64,000 bases of DNA, taken from the NCBI RefSeq assembly GCF_964199755.1, contig NC_133903.1, forward strand, positions 57,790,739-57,854,738. The letters run 5' to 3'. This stretch comes from Larus michahellis. Taxonomy: Eukaryota; Chordata; Aves; Charadriiformes; Laridae. Shown piece after piece: positions 30,620-40,548 of this stretch (positions within the stretch are counted from its first letter, which is position 1; each line of letters starts with the position of its first letter). Both the position numbers and the translations under genes were made by a program. Under the pieces are notes generated by a model. It worked only from the letters and a program-made list of their open reading frames with translations. It did not search any database and was not told the DNA's origin.

Positions 30620-30975
30620 TGTAGGAATGTATCTGAGAGAAAATGGCCATGTGAGCCAGCCTCCCTACTGTGAGAGATTAGATTAAGGGCAAAACAGGTG
30701 GTAGAAGATGGAATTAGTACATGGGGAAAAACGGGAACTGAGAAGGTAGAAAACATGTGCTAATGACTAAGCAGTTTACTATGTGAATTCCTGTAACCAA
30801 TCTGATGTGTGAATGAACTGCATGGACAGCATGTGGACAGTGTAACTAGCTAATCAGAAATAAGCAAGTGGCATGTACGGCTACAACACAGGGTATAAAA
30901 GATGATGATCTGTGCTTAATAAACGGCTTCTGTTGATTCACATTGGATTGTCTGGAGTCCAGTTATTTCTCCTCA
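30620..30975 (+). repeat. 5' LTR of the composite ERV
   Basis: TGTAGGAATG to CTCCTCA, 356 bp. TATAAAAG lies at 30,894-30,901 and AATAAA at 30,918-30,923, so R starts a few bases after the TATA box and U5 is about 45 bp. Its partner at 35,276-35,634 differs by 12 substitutions and one 3-bp indel by hand count (about 3.4%). Confidence 0.93.
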
Positions 30976-30977
30976 GA

Positions 30978-30995
30978 TGGTGACCCCGACGTGAT
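30978..30995 (+). other. Primer-binding site, tRNA-Trp type
   Basis: TGGTGACCCCGACGTGAT begins two bases after the LTR end. It matches the tRNA-Trp primer site known from avian leukosis/sarcoma viruses and related alpharetroviral elements. Confidence 0.9.
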
Positions 30996-31176
30996 ACCGA
31001 TCGGCGCTTGGCTTGAGCAACGGAATGCGAGGGGTGGAAGACCCAGAAGGAGATCCACTGGCTGGAGGACGGCTCAGCTGGACTGAGAACAGGCAGACTG
31101 GGTGGCAATCTGGAATAGAGGAAACAAACGACGTGGCCACGGGCACCCAGAGAGAGGTGAGCAGCCAGGGCAGGAG

Positions 31177-31683
31177 ATGGGGCAACAAGTAACAAAAGAA
31201 GAAGGGGCTATATTAAGACTTCTCCTGCATATCCTCTCTAAGAGAGGGGTGAAATACGATGAGCGTATGCTCCGAAGGTTGTTAACCTGGTGCAGAGAGA
31301 ACGGATTCGCACCAGAGCCCCAGACAGCTTTTAAACCATAAATATGGGAGGCTGTTGGGAAAAAACTGTGGGAAGTGATAAGTAAAGGAGACAAAGAGGC
31401 ATCACCGTTAGCAATGACATGGTGGTTGGTGTTATCGACCTTACAAGATATGAAGGCAGAGCGAGCCACGGCAGCTGGGGCTTTTGCAACATTACAGCCC
31501 ACGGGAGGGGGATTGAACAGGCCAGGTCCGAAGGTCTGGGACGATACCCTGCTGATCCCCTCTGCTCCACCTGAGGCCGATGGAGGAGGCAGAATGTCAG
31601 CAGAGAAGGACAGAGCCGGAGCTGTTTGCTCCTGCCATTGCCCGCCTCGCCCCCTCCCCTTCCCAGTCACCTCCCTGAGATAG
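31177..31683 (+). pseudogene. gag: Retroviral gag remnant (matrix region)
   Basis: The ATG at 31,177 opens a frame with a GQQ start and a basic, leucine-rich segment typical of the N-terminal matrix domain of class II (alpha/beta-like) retroviruses. After 54 codons a TAA at 31,339-31,341 interrupts it. The same frame then continues with a KLWEVISKGDKEA block and ends at TAG (31,681-31,683). A PSAP late-domain motif lies at 31,557-31,568. Capsid and nucleocapsid are missing, so only a short gag stub remains. It is not functional as it stands. Confidence 0.8.
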
Positions 31684-32780
31684 AAGTGCTGTTTTTGTAT
31701 GTCTGCTGTGTAAGTGTGTGTGGGTGCCAGCTTATACCTGCTGATCAGCATGTGTGCTACTGCTTGCTTTTTGTTGTGTGCAGTGTTGTTAGGTGACTCC
31801 ACTTGGGCAGGTGTTCTGCCCAGTGTGGTGCTGTTGTCGTATGCAACTAGGGCTGACGCTCCGTCAAGTGAAGAAGTTTGTATATACACAATGTTTAGAT
31901 GTAAGGCAAGCGCACCCCAGGTAGATACACCAGGATGGGCTGTAGAACCGATGGAAGTCCTGTAATATTGGGGGAGTTGTCACCAGCCGACAGGTTTATG
32001 GTCTCGGGAACAACTTGCCCGTGCAGGGCGTATCACTGGTGGTTTGTTGTTTGTCTATAAGATCATGGTTGATTGGGAAAAGGAGTTGAGCCAAAATCTA
32101 TAGGATGCTCTGTAGGAAAATGAGAAACTGAGCTCTTGTTGCAAAGGCAGACTTTTATGTCAGTTGTAAGTGATGGGGGGGGGGGGGGGGGGGGAAGAAA
32201 GGAGGGGGGAGGAAACCAAACAGGAACAATTAGATGGGAAATGTGCCACGTTAGCACAAAAGTATGCCATACATATGAGAAAGCATCAGAAAAAGAGAAA
32301 TAGGACACCTGATTCAAAGCAGTACCATAGAGAGATGTTTTTGTTTTTTTCCTATATGTGTATGTGTTATTGCATGCCTTAGTAGATTGCTCTGTGTTAT
32401 ACCCTGTGAGACTAAAATGAACCCAAGCAGAAGCGGTCTCTTGAGCAAGGGGGTGGACTACGGGAAAGCAACGGAAGATCGACAAAGAGGATTGTAAAAA
32501 CACTCAAGGGACTCGCACCTGTGTGCAGGAAAACACATATATCACACCAATTGTTATTCAGTCTTGGGTGCTGGCAAGAAAAACATTTGGATGACATAAG
32601 CCTGTAATGGACTCAAAGACACCTTATCTAGCTGCTTGAGAATCTTGGCTTGTTGTGGAAGAAGATCAAAGCACAGTACCAGCAAGAACAGGGAGTCCGC
32701 ATGTGCTCTTGCTAACAAGGACTCTTTTGCTGCCGAGGATTCTTGATAACAAGGACTCTCTTGCTGCCAAGGATAAGTTT
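31684..32780 (+). other. ERV internal region without recognisable pol
   Basis: No protease, reverse transcriptase, RNase H or integrase motif was found in any frame. A run of 20 G lies at 32,175-32,194. The stretch is either heavily decayed or derived from non-coding parts of another element. Confidence 0.6.
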
Positions 32781-33235
32781 AACAATGCCATTAGTACAGC
32801 TATTTCTGAGTTATTGCTAGATGTAGATAGTATTCGATATGTGACGCTGCAAAACAGAACTGCTACTGATTTTTTGCTTTCAGCTCACAGACATGGTTGT
32901 CAAGATTTTAAAGGACTGTATTGTATGAATCTAAGTGACCACTCCAAATCCATCCATGCCCAGTTGCAGGAACTGCACCGACCGAACCAGCAACTTGTGG
33001 AGGCCACTGGGTGAAATCTCTTTGCTGGATCGACTTGGGGATGGGGTTGGTTGAAGCAAATTATGCTCATTGGCTGTGTGGAAGGAATTTGTCTGTTATG
33101 TTTAGTATGCTGTTTGCCGTGTTTAATAAGCATTATACGATCAGTTGTAGGTGCCGCTTTGCATCATACCCTTGTACGAGTTGTAGAATATGTTGCTCTA
33201 AAAACCATGTGTGTATCCATGAGAACCTGACCTTC
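32781..33235 (+). pseudogene. env: env transmembrane-subunit remnant, first copy
   Basis: The frame ending at 33,014 carries the LQNRTATDFLL block, the cysteine-rich GLYCMNLSDHS block and flanking heptad-like sequence of a retroviral TM subunit. After about 33,005 the reading shifts to another frame that encodes a hydrophobic membrane-anchor-like stretch and short tail to about 33,230. Surface subunit and fusion peptide are absent. It is a diverged relative of the copy at 34,700-35,342 and cannot be expressed as one protein. Confidence 0.75.
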
Positions 33236-33319
33236 ACAGAAGAAGATAACAAGAAGGGATTACAACAATGTAGTCACGTATCAGACAGCTGCTGTTGGCA
33301 AAGCTGGATCATGAGTTTA

Positions 33320-33476
33320 GTGAGACTCGCTGCATATGCTGGCCACGCGTGCAGCGACTCTAGCCTGTACTTTTCTACTCAATCCAGTGCAGGAGGGTCT
33401 GGTGGGACTTGCTGCGTGCACTGGCCATGCATGCAGCAACTCTAGCCTGTACTTCTCCACTCAGTCCAGTGCAGGA
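33320..33476 (+). repeat. 82-bp tandem duplication inside the ERV
   Basis: Two diverged units start at 33,320 and 33,402 and share ACTCTAGCCTGTACTT and AATCCAGTGCAGGA/CAGTCCAGTGCAGGA. A TATA-like GATATAAGGG follows at about 33,475. This might be the enhancer part of an embedded LTR remnant. Confidence 0.7.
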
Positions 33477-33583
33477 TATAAGGGGGCTGTCTCGGGTCAC
33501 AGAGGGGGAGAGAGACATGAGCTGAGCGAGGGCAAGAGAGACATGAGCACACTTTGAAGATACAGGGGATGCCCTGAAGCACT

Positions 33584-34532
33584 GTGTCTGCCCCTGCCCC
33601 CCCGCTAAGTTCTATGTTCATCAACCCCAACAGCTCCGAAGGCATTACAGCATGTTGCAAGATAAGATATAGTCTACTACTGCTCCAAGACGCACTGAAC
33701 ACCTTCCTACAAGAATTTCAACTTTACGCCCTGATAGGACAGTGGGATGATTCACTCGCAAAGAGCCTGACTGCATTAGAGTGGGTATTTTTGCCACATA
33801 CCTTTTCAAAACCAGTAACTATGATGATTGATATGACACCTCAAGAGTGATTGTATAAAGCAACTCATGTTTTAAATTTTCTAAACATGTCTTCTTTGTC
33901 ATCCACAGCAGTAGAGCGACATTTTGTAAGAACCATTCAATGGCCTGAACAACTGAAGGTGTATTATAAGCACCTTAAATTGGGGTGCATGCTAACCACA
34001 GATAATACTGCAACAAATAGAAGTTGTAAGCAAGAAAATTCTGTAATGATTTGTACTTCTCATCCGTATGTTTGCTTTGGCTCAAAATGCAAGTATACGA
34101 GAATGTAATCAATCTTATTGTGTAAATTTAACACGAGTAAGGTATAAAACAGCAGTAATATGGATAGGGAATGGGCAAAATGCATTAAAACCACGTCTTT
34201 CTCTGTATTGTGATTGGGAGTACAACTCTCAAAGACTTTGTGTTACATCTCTCCCCTGGAATATGTTGCTGCATGGCTGAGAAATGATTAAACACCATTT
34301 CCAAGGTGCTTTTGACATGTTGTTGCAACAAAATATTCGTCCTTTGCATGATCAGCTAAAAGCTCAAATACTAAAGATTCAAGACTTAATGAACTGCAAT
34401 GTATTTGAAATATTACAAAAGGATTTCTCGTGGGTAAATCCAAAGAAATTGGATTTCTGGGCTAAATTTAGGAATCTGGGTATTTATTGCCTTAGCAGGG
34501 TTCTTTTTGATTCTGTTTTTGATTGTGTTTAG
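33584..34532 (+). pseudogene. env: Betaretrovirus-like env remnant
   Basis: The reading continues in one frame from 33,584 to 34,108 with an internal TGA at 33,848-33,850. It then shifts frame, has another TGA at 34,278-34,280, and ends at 34,532. The block VIWIGNGQNALKPRLSLYCD, followed by a WN...HG and HHFQGAFD region, has the layout of the class II (betaretroviral/HERV-K-type) TM ectodomain, which differs from the alpha-like TM copies on either side. At least two stops and one frameshift break it. Confidence 0.65.
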
Positions 34533-34595
34533 TATATAACCTGCTAGGAGCGTCACAACGAGTAGAAGAACAAGTCATGGCGACCTTGTTAATAA

Positions 34596-35342
34596 ATGGT
34601 CTGGTGTTTAACAAAAAGGGGGAGATGTGGCAGATCTACGAGCAGAGGCCTGCGTACGGCCAAAGACACAGTGAGCAGAGCACACAGGAAACATAGAGCC
34701 AAGAGAACAGTTCATACCTTCACTCCATCCTGTGATGACCATATAACATTTTCGAATCTCAGACAAAGAATAGGGCTAAGTGTTCTTCCTTCGCTAGGAA
34801 CAGCAATGGCATTAAATATGTTGAATAAGATAGGGCGTTGGGCAAGTAAACAGATAAACCTTACAACTGAAATCATATCTAGCTTGTTTACTGATGTTGA
34901 TAGCATTCGGCATGCTACATTGCAAAATCGAGGGGCTATTGATTTTTTGCTGTTAGCTCAGGGTCATGGATGTGAAGATTTGGAAGGTATGTGTTGTATG
35001 AATCTTTCCGACCACTCATCATCCATTCATAAGCAGTTACAGGATCTGAAGGATAACATGTCCAAATTAAAAGTGGTCAAAAATGGTTTCGATGATTGGT
35101 TAAGCTCATGGGGTATAACGGGATGGTTATCAGACTTACTAAAGCAAGGGCTCATGCTATTGTTGGTTATATTATTATTGATTATGGTAGCCTTGTGTGT
35201 TCTCCGCAAAGTGACTGACATGATAGAAAATGCCATGCATAAGGTCTGGTCGGCTCAAGAAGAAAAAGGGGGTATTGTAGGAATGTATCTGAGAGAAAAT
35301 GGTCATGTGAGCCAGCCTCCCTACTGTGAGAGATTAGATTAA
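34596..35342 (+). CDS. env: Open env transmembrane-subunit frame (248 codons), alpha-like
   Basis: The frame runs from an ATG at 34,596 to TAA at 35,340-35,342. The first 40 or so codons are not env-like, cross the polypurine scar and include a basic RKHRAKR. Then come a hydrophobic, fusion-peptide-like segment (about residues 57-74), the LQNRGAIDFLLL block (109-120), cysteines at 126, 133 and 134, a membrane anchor (about 183-203) and a cytoplasmic tail whose last 22 codons lie in the U3 of the 3' LTR. The surface subunit is missing, so it cannot act as a viral receptor-binding protein. The TM part is intact; whether it is expressed is unknown. Confidence 0.75.
   Translation: MVWCLTKRGRCGRSTSRGLRTAKDTVSRAHRKHRAKRTVHTFTPSCDDHITFSNLRQRIGLSVLPSLGTAMALNMLNKIGRWASKQINLTTEIISSLFTDVDSIRHATLQNRGAIDFLLLAQGHGCEDLEGMCCMNLSDHSSSIHKQLQDLKDNMSKLKVVKNGFDDWLSSWGITGWLSDLLKQGLMLLLVILLLIMVALCVLRKVTDMIENAMHKVWSAQEEKGGIVGMYLRENGHVSQPPYCERLD
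34613..34630 (+). other. Embedded polypurine tract and LTR-start scar
   Basis: AAAAAGGGGGAGA (34,613-34,625) is followed at once by TGTGG, the usual layout of a polypurine tract and 3' LTR start. It lies just after the betaretrovirus-like env and about 650 bp before the real 3' LTR. It probably marks where a second element was joined. Confidence 0.55.
35258..35272 (+). other. Polypurine tract before the 3' LTR
   Basis: AAGAAGAAAAAGGGGG lies three bases upstream of the LTR start and overlaps the env tail coding sequence. Confidence 0.85.
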
Positions 35343-35634
35343 GGGCAAAACAGGTGGTAGAAGATGGAATTAGTACATGGGGAAAAACGGGAACTGAGAA
35401 GGTAGAAAACATGTTGTGCTAATGACTAAGCAATTTACTATGTGAATTCTTGTAACTAATCTGATGTGTGAATGAACTTCATGGACAGCGCGTGGACAGT
35501 GTAACTAGCTAATCAGAAATAAGCGAGTCGCGTGTATGGCTACAACACAGGGTATAAAAGATGATGATCTGTGCTTAATAAACGGCTTCTGTTGATTCAC
35601 ATTGGATCGTCTGGAGTCCAGTTATTTCTCCTCA
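35276..35634 (+). repeat. 3' LTR of the composite ERV
   Basis: TGTAGGAATG to CTCCTCA, 359 bp, with TATAAAAG at 35,553-35,560 and AATAAA at 35,577-35,582. The 3-bp difference from the 5' LTR is TTG after AAAACATG. The flanking hexamers are GGGTAA before the 5' LTR and GGGCAT after this one: four of six match, so no clean target duplication. Confidence 0.93.
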
Positions 35635-37259
35635 GGGCATGGCTAGGAAAGGGAGGTGGGTTCATGATTTCTTCTCGGACAGGTTTTGCAGATGGGTTTG
35701 GGTGTCGTCGGAGCCTGGTGTGCTCTAGGCTCTTGCATTTGAGGCGAGCCAGATAGTATCAAGCTGGGGCACGGGACTGGTGGTTTGGCAGAAGCGTAGT
35801 GCTAATGCTGTGTTTTTTGGTATCTTAGGTGCTGTGAATAACTGTTGCCACAGCGTCAGACTCTGGAATTGGCGCTGAGCAGCCAAGCAGAATGCCTCAG
35901 AGTTCATGAGGCTGAGGGTGGTGTGGAAGAGGTTGGTATCTCCTCTCAAGATGCTTATTGCTGGTGCTGTGGCTGCCTTTGGGATTACTTTTTCTTTTCC
36001 TTTTGCAGAGGAAGAGGAGGGACCTGGTGACAGCGGGAATGTATCGGGTGGCTGTTTTTTGTGGACTGCATCAAGGAAGGATTCAGATGCCCGGCCCTCC
36101 GAAAGCTTAGTTGACAGTCAGGCGCTGTAGAGGGCTGGAGGTGGACAATTGCAAAATGGGATCTTTGATGTTAGCGTAGTAGGGGGGGGCTGTCCTGGGG
36201 CACAGTGTCCTTTGGGCAGGTAAAAGATGTTGCTTACTGTTTGTCATGATGCTAGTGTGTCCCTAGCAGGGCAGTTCCAGCCTGTGCATGTTGTTGTGTT
36301 GTTCATGTGGTACGTGTTCTGTGTCTTAGACCTTTTTTGGGTCTGAAGGTCACCTTTAAGGTCCAGGAGCACGACATGGCGTGCTGGGCGTCATCCTTAG
36401 GGTCTCGAACGCTGGGACCTGTGGGTGTAGCACCATTTGACTGCTGGTCTTCTTGCATTAGAAGCTTAAAGCGTGTATCGGTCTTGCGTCTTGGAAGTTT
36501 CCGGGTGGCCCACTTCCACGACTGGGATTTCTTCCCTGCGTCGTTACGTTCTTAGGTCTTGAAGCCAGGCTTCCTTCGTATACATCTTATCAGTCTTGAC
36601 ATTCCCTCCTTATCACAGATGATGACGTTGTAAACTTTGTTTCAGGGGCTTCCATAGAGCCTCTTCGCATCACCACCGTGGTCTCCAGGTCTTCTTGCCT
36701 GACGGTGACTTCCATCCAGGTGTCATCCTTCTTGCTGAGAGTTTTCTCTCGTCTTTGAGGCACTTTGTTTTTAGCGTTCTTTGTAGTGTCTGTCTGTAAC
36801 TGTGAGTGTTTGGCTCGGGGCCGCCCTGCCTGGGTGCGTAGCATCCAGGGTGGGTGGAATTGTGTGGAGAGTCTATATGTAGTATATGAATCCCTGTAGA
36901 TCGGGGCAAAGGTGTGAGAGTCATCTCAGGGTAGCCATCAGGAGGCTGTGTGGATAGCTCTTGCATTTTTGTTGTTTGGGAAGAGCAGAGGCATGTTGGA
37001 AAGGCAATACAGCAGTAGTGAAGAAGAGTTCATGTCGAAGAGGGTATGGCTGCTTATCGTGCGGACTTTTTTTGTCATTTTCTTTGTGTAAGGTTGTATT
37101 TGGACCTTAGATGGTATTTGTAAAAAGGTGCAAGACTTTGTTATTATGACCTTATTGCTCTCTGCCTCGGGGTGATTTCGCTGATGTTCTTGCAGATGCA
37201 GCGGGACAAGCTTGGCAGGGCAGCGTAGGAGAGGGGAGCAATGTAAGAAGGTGAGTCAG
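35635..37259 (+). pseudogene. Family A unit, copy A3a (left-truncated)
   Basis: It starts at the ERV edge at a point equal to about 27,930 in A2, so promoter and first exon are missing. The 54-bp exon (35,829-35,882) has TGA at codon 3 and has lost its donor (CAG|CCAAGC). The acidic exon after CTTTTGCAG (36,008) reads EEEEGPGDSGNVSGG in one phase. The MQRDK exon (37,196-37,250) has a TAG and donor AAG|GTGAGT. On the minus strand 36,590-36,966 stays open with blocks shared with A2 (RRMTPGWKSPSGKKTWRP), which is worth noting but without splice support. Confidence 0.5.
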
Positions 37260-38034
37260 CACGTGGTATTAGAGAGACAATGTGGCTTTGAGTAGTATAT
37301 GTATTGGTTCTTTTCAATTTGAAGTCTTGAAGCAATGAATGACATGGGATGTGGGGATGGGGATGAGTCAGTCAAGGTCAGCAGCGGTGGGTGGGCTGAA
37401 GTATCGCATCTTCCTCAGGTGGAGCAACTTTCAAGTTTTAAGCAACCCATGCTGGTTGGGTTTTACGGGCGGTTTGCAATCCTTCAGGTTGCACGCCTCA
37501 GGAGGATGGGCAGGCAAGGTGAGGGAGCAGGAGGTGGTAATAGGTTCGCACATGTTAGGGTTTTGGGTGGTATCTCTCCCGTAAGCTCAACAATAATATT
37601 GTGTGTCTAGGTGTCTTAGGTTCCAGAACCAGAAAGTGCCACAAAGTCTGAATCCCGAATCTCTGTGGAGCAGGTGAGTAGAAGGGTACGGCGCATCTGA
37701 TGTGGGGGATATTGCAGTACAAGTTAGCGTTGACAGACGCAATGGTGCCTCATGGCACCATTTTGTGGAAATTGGGGTTCCCTTGTTTGTTTTTGCAGGT
37801 GATGAAGAGGAAACCCAGCAACTCCGCGATGAATCGATTTGATACATGGTAACTTTTTTTTCTTGTTGAGCAGGGCTCCAGAGTCCCGGCTCTCAGAAAG
37901 CGAAGTTGAGGTACCGGTGGCGGAGCTTCCTCAGGGAGGGGAGGGGATAGGGTTGGAAATAGCACCGAGGCATTTAAAAGTTAGCGTGGCACTCCAGGCT
38001 GTCCAGGAGCGGTCCCCTTCAGGCATGTAAGTGG
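37260..38034 (+). CDS. Family A half-unit A3b with intact small exons
   Basis: The 54-bp exon (37,620-37,673) is bounded by GTGTCTTAG and CAG|GTGAGT and is open here: VPEPESATKSESRISVEQ, without the early stop found in A1a, A2 and A3a. The next exon follows TTTTTGCAG (37,798). In phase 0 it reads VMKRKPSNSAMNRFDTW to TAA at 37,850-37,852. In the other conserved phase it reads DEEETQQLRDESI to TGA. This is the least damaged copy of the family in the window. No upstream promoter or first exon is visible for it, so whether it is a gene remains open. Confidence 0.4.
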
Positions 38035-40252
38035 AGCGGTAATTGTCCTGAACGTATGTGAAACTATCTTGCATTACACTGCCTTGTGTGTGTTTAGCCT
38101 GGAATCGTATTGCTCTGTAGTGTTCTCGTCTGCAGTCTCAGATGGTCTAGCATGGTAACGCCTGTATTCCGTTACGTCTTGCACTGTATTGCTAGGTCAT
38201 TTTCTTGACAGCCATCTGAGACTGTCATGTTGTACCGTTTGCCATGTTGTTACTTTGATGTATTGTTCTGCATCTGACTGTATTGGATTGCCCGGCTCTG
38301 TATTGTTTTTGCGTTGTGTTGCTCTGTAACTGTCTTGACTGCTATCTGAGAATGTCTCGCATTGTATGCTTATGTATCTTTTGTTTTGTGTTGTCTTGTG
38401 TATTCAAAATAGTATTGCATTGCCCGACACCGTATCGGTTTCGCATCGTAGCGCCCCGTAATTGTCTTGAGTGCCACATCGGACTGCATTGCATCATATA
38501 GTTCTGTATTTTGTTTGGCATTGCATCAGTCTGTATTTTAAGTTGTATCACTTTGGCTGCCCGTATCTCGGTTTTGCGTTGTATCCCTTAGTCATTGTCT
38601 TGATTGCCATCTGAGATGATCAGGCATGGTAACCTTCCATATTTTGTTTTGAATCGCATGGTTGCGCATTTGAACCTCTGTTGTGTCACCTGGCTGTGTT
38701 TTGGTTTTGCAGCGTATGGCTTTGTCATTGTCTTGACAGCCGTCTGATATATTCTGTTATCGTACCGCACGGTATTGTGGATTTTTTTTATTCTCTTGTT
38801 CTTCCTTTGACCGCGTATTGCATTTTTCTGCCCTGTATCATGGTACGTCTTGAATCATTTCAGTCTGTCGCTGTTTTGACTGTCACGTGAGACACTCTGG
38901 CATTGTATCCTTAAGTATTTGGTTTTGTATTTGAAGGCTGTGTATTTGAAATTGTATTGCATTGTTTGGCGCTATTTCAGTTTTCCATCGCATCACTCTG
39001 TATTTTCCTTAACCGCCATCTGAAACCATCTCGCACGGTATTGTTCCGTATGTTGTTTCTTTAACAGATTGTTTTGTACGTGACCATATATTGTGTTGTC
39101 GGGCAGGGCGTTGTTTTCGCATTATATCGCTCTGTAATTTCCCTGATGGCCGTCTGGGATGGTTTTGCAGGGTACCGCCCCGTATCGCGTTTCGTCTTGC
39201 ATTGCATTGCCCCGTAATCGTCTCGACTGCCGTCTCAGGCCATCTGCCATTGTAATCGCTGTATTGCAGGTTTTTTGATTCATCGTTCTTAAGTTACCCT
39301 ATGTATTTTATCGTATTGCCCTGTATTGTGTTACGTCTTGCATGGTATTGCTCTGTATATGTCTTGACTGCCATCTGAGACCGTGGAGTTGTACAGTTCG
39401 ATATGTTGTTTCTGGAACGGATTGTTTTGTACCTGACCATATATTGCATTGCCGGGCAGCGTGCTGTTTTTGCATTACGTTGCTCAGTAATTTCCTCGAC
39501 TGCCATTTGAGACTGTCTTGCATCGTAAGCATAAGAATTCGGTTCCATATTATATTGTTGTGTATTTGAAATAGTATTGCTCCGTCTGGTCAGTATCGGT
39601 TTTGCATCGTGTTGCCCTATCATGCTCTTGACTGCTATGCGATCTATTCTGGCATTGTACCACACTGTATTGTGGGTTTTTTAAGTGGTTGTTTTTTGAC
39701 TGTGTACTGCCTTGTACCGCCCTGTATTGTGTTACGTCTGGCATTATATTGCCCCATTTTAGCCTTGACTGCCTTCTGATCTATTCTGGTATTACACTTT
39801 AATGTATTCTGGGTTTTTTAATCAGTTGTTCTTCGTATGGCTGCGTATTGTCTTGTTACTGCCTCGTATTGTGTTGTGTCTTGCATTGTATTGCTCTGTC
39901 ACTGTCTTGACAGTCATGTTACACGTTCTGTCCTAGGACTGCACTGTATTGTGAATTCTTTAATGGGTTGTTGTTTCTTTGACTGTGTATCATCTGGTAG
40001 TGCCCCGTATTGAGTTACGTCTTGCCTTCTATTGTTCTGTCATTGTGTTGACTGACCTCTGATATATTCTACCATTGTATGGCACTGTACCGTCAATTCT
40101 TCAATTGGCTGTTCTTTATTTGATTGTATGTTGCCTTGTACTGCCCTGTGTAATGTTAGGTCTTGCATTGTATCGCCCTGTCGTTGTCTTGCGAGTTATT
40201 TTAGTCTCCAGCACTGTATTGTGAAATTTTTAATGGGTTGTTTGTTATTTGA
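38035..40252 (+). repeat. Satellite block of about 140-bp monomers (block 0)
   Basis: Monomers are recognised by TCTTGCATTGTATTGCCCTG followed by TCATTGTCTTGACTGCCATC and, half a unit later, TTTTTTAAT...TTGTTCTTTATTTGACTG. Starts near 39,192, 39,332, 39,472, 39,601, 39,732, 39,876, 40,017 and 40,157 are 129-144 bp apart. Monomers differ from each other considerably, which suggests an older part of the array. Confidence 0.9.
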
Positions 40253-40297
40253 CCACTGTTGCGATGTGACCCCCCCTTTTCCCCCTTTTTTGCCCAG

Positions 40298-40548
40298 GCT
40301 GCTGCTCGAGCAATAACAACCAGCGGGAGTTGCTATGAGTGGCACTTGAACTTTGTGGGATGGCTGGCAACAGAGTCAAAACACTCTAAGTTGGTTAGTT
40401 TGCTATATAACGAGTGGACAGACCAAGAGCCCTTTGAGCTCTCTTGCAATGCAGCAGCCTGTTCGCCAGCATCTCCCCTGGAGCGGGGACACTCACTTAA
40501 GGTTCTGCTCTTCGAGGCTGAGAGATGCCATGCCGTAACAGAGTATCG
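40298..40548 (+). CDS. Open progenitor-like exon in the satellite junction segment
   Basis: The acceptor TTTTTTGCCCAG (40,297) and donor TATCG|GTAAGT (40,548/40,549) bound 251 bp. Phase 0 is open throughout, beginning AAARAITTSGSCYEWHLN; a later part reads EWTDQEPFELSCNAAACSP and the end ERCHAVTEYR. The right 120 bp are clearly related to the six satellite-embedded copies (43,420-43,594; 52,240-52,414; 55,085-55,259; 58,173-58,347; 61,112-61,286; 63,806-63,980). In the matching frame those read ACSPPPALERGRSRKVLLLE, but all have TAG where this copy has GAG (Glu of YNEWTDQ). This copy also lacks the insertion near the 5' end of the others. Protein not recognised; it is Cys-containing with no obvious domain. 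Confidence 0.4.

Noticed and set aside
31684..32780. Search for pol (RT, RNase H, integrase) in the composite ERV
   Set aside because: No characteristic motif was found in any frame. The open frames here are short and unrelated.
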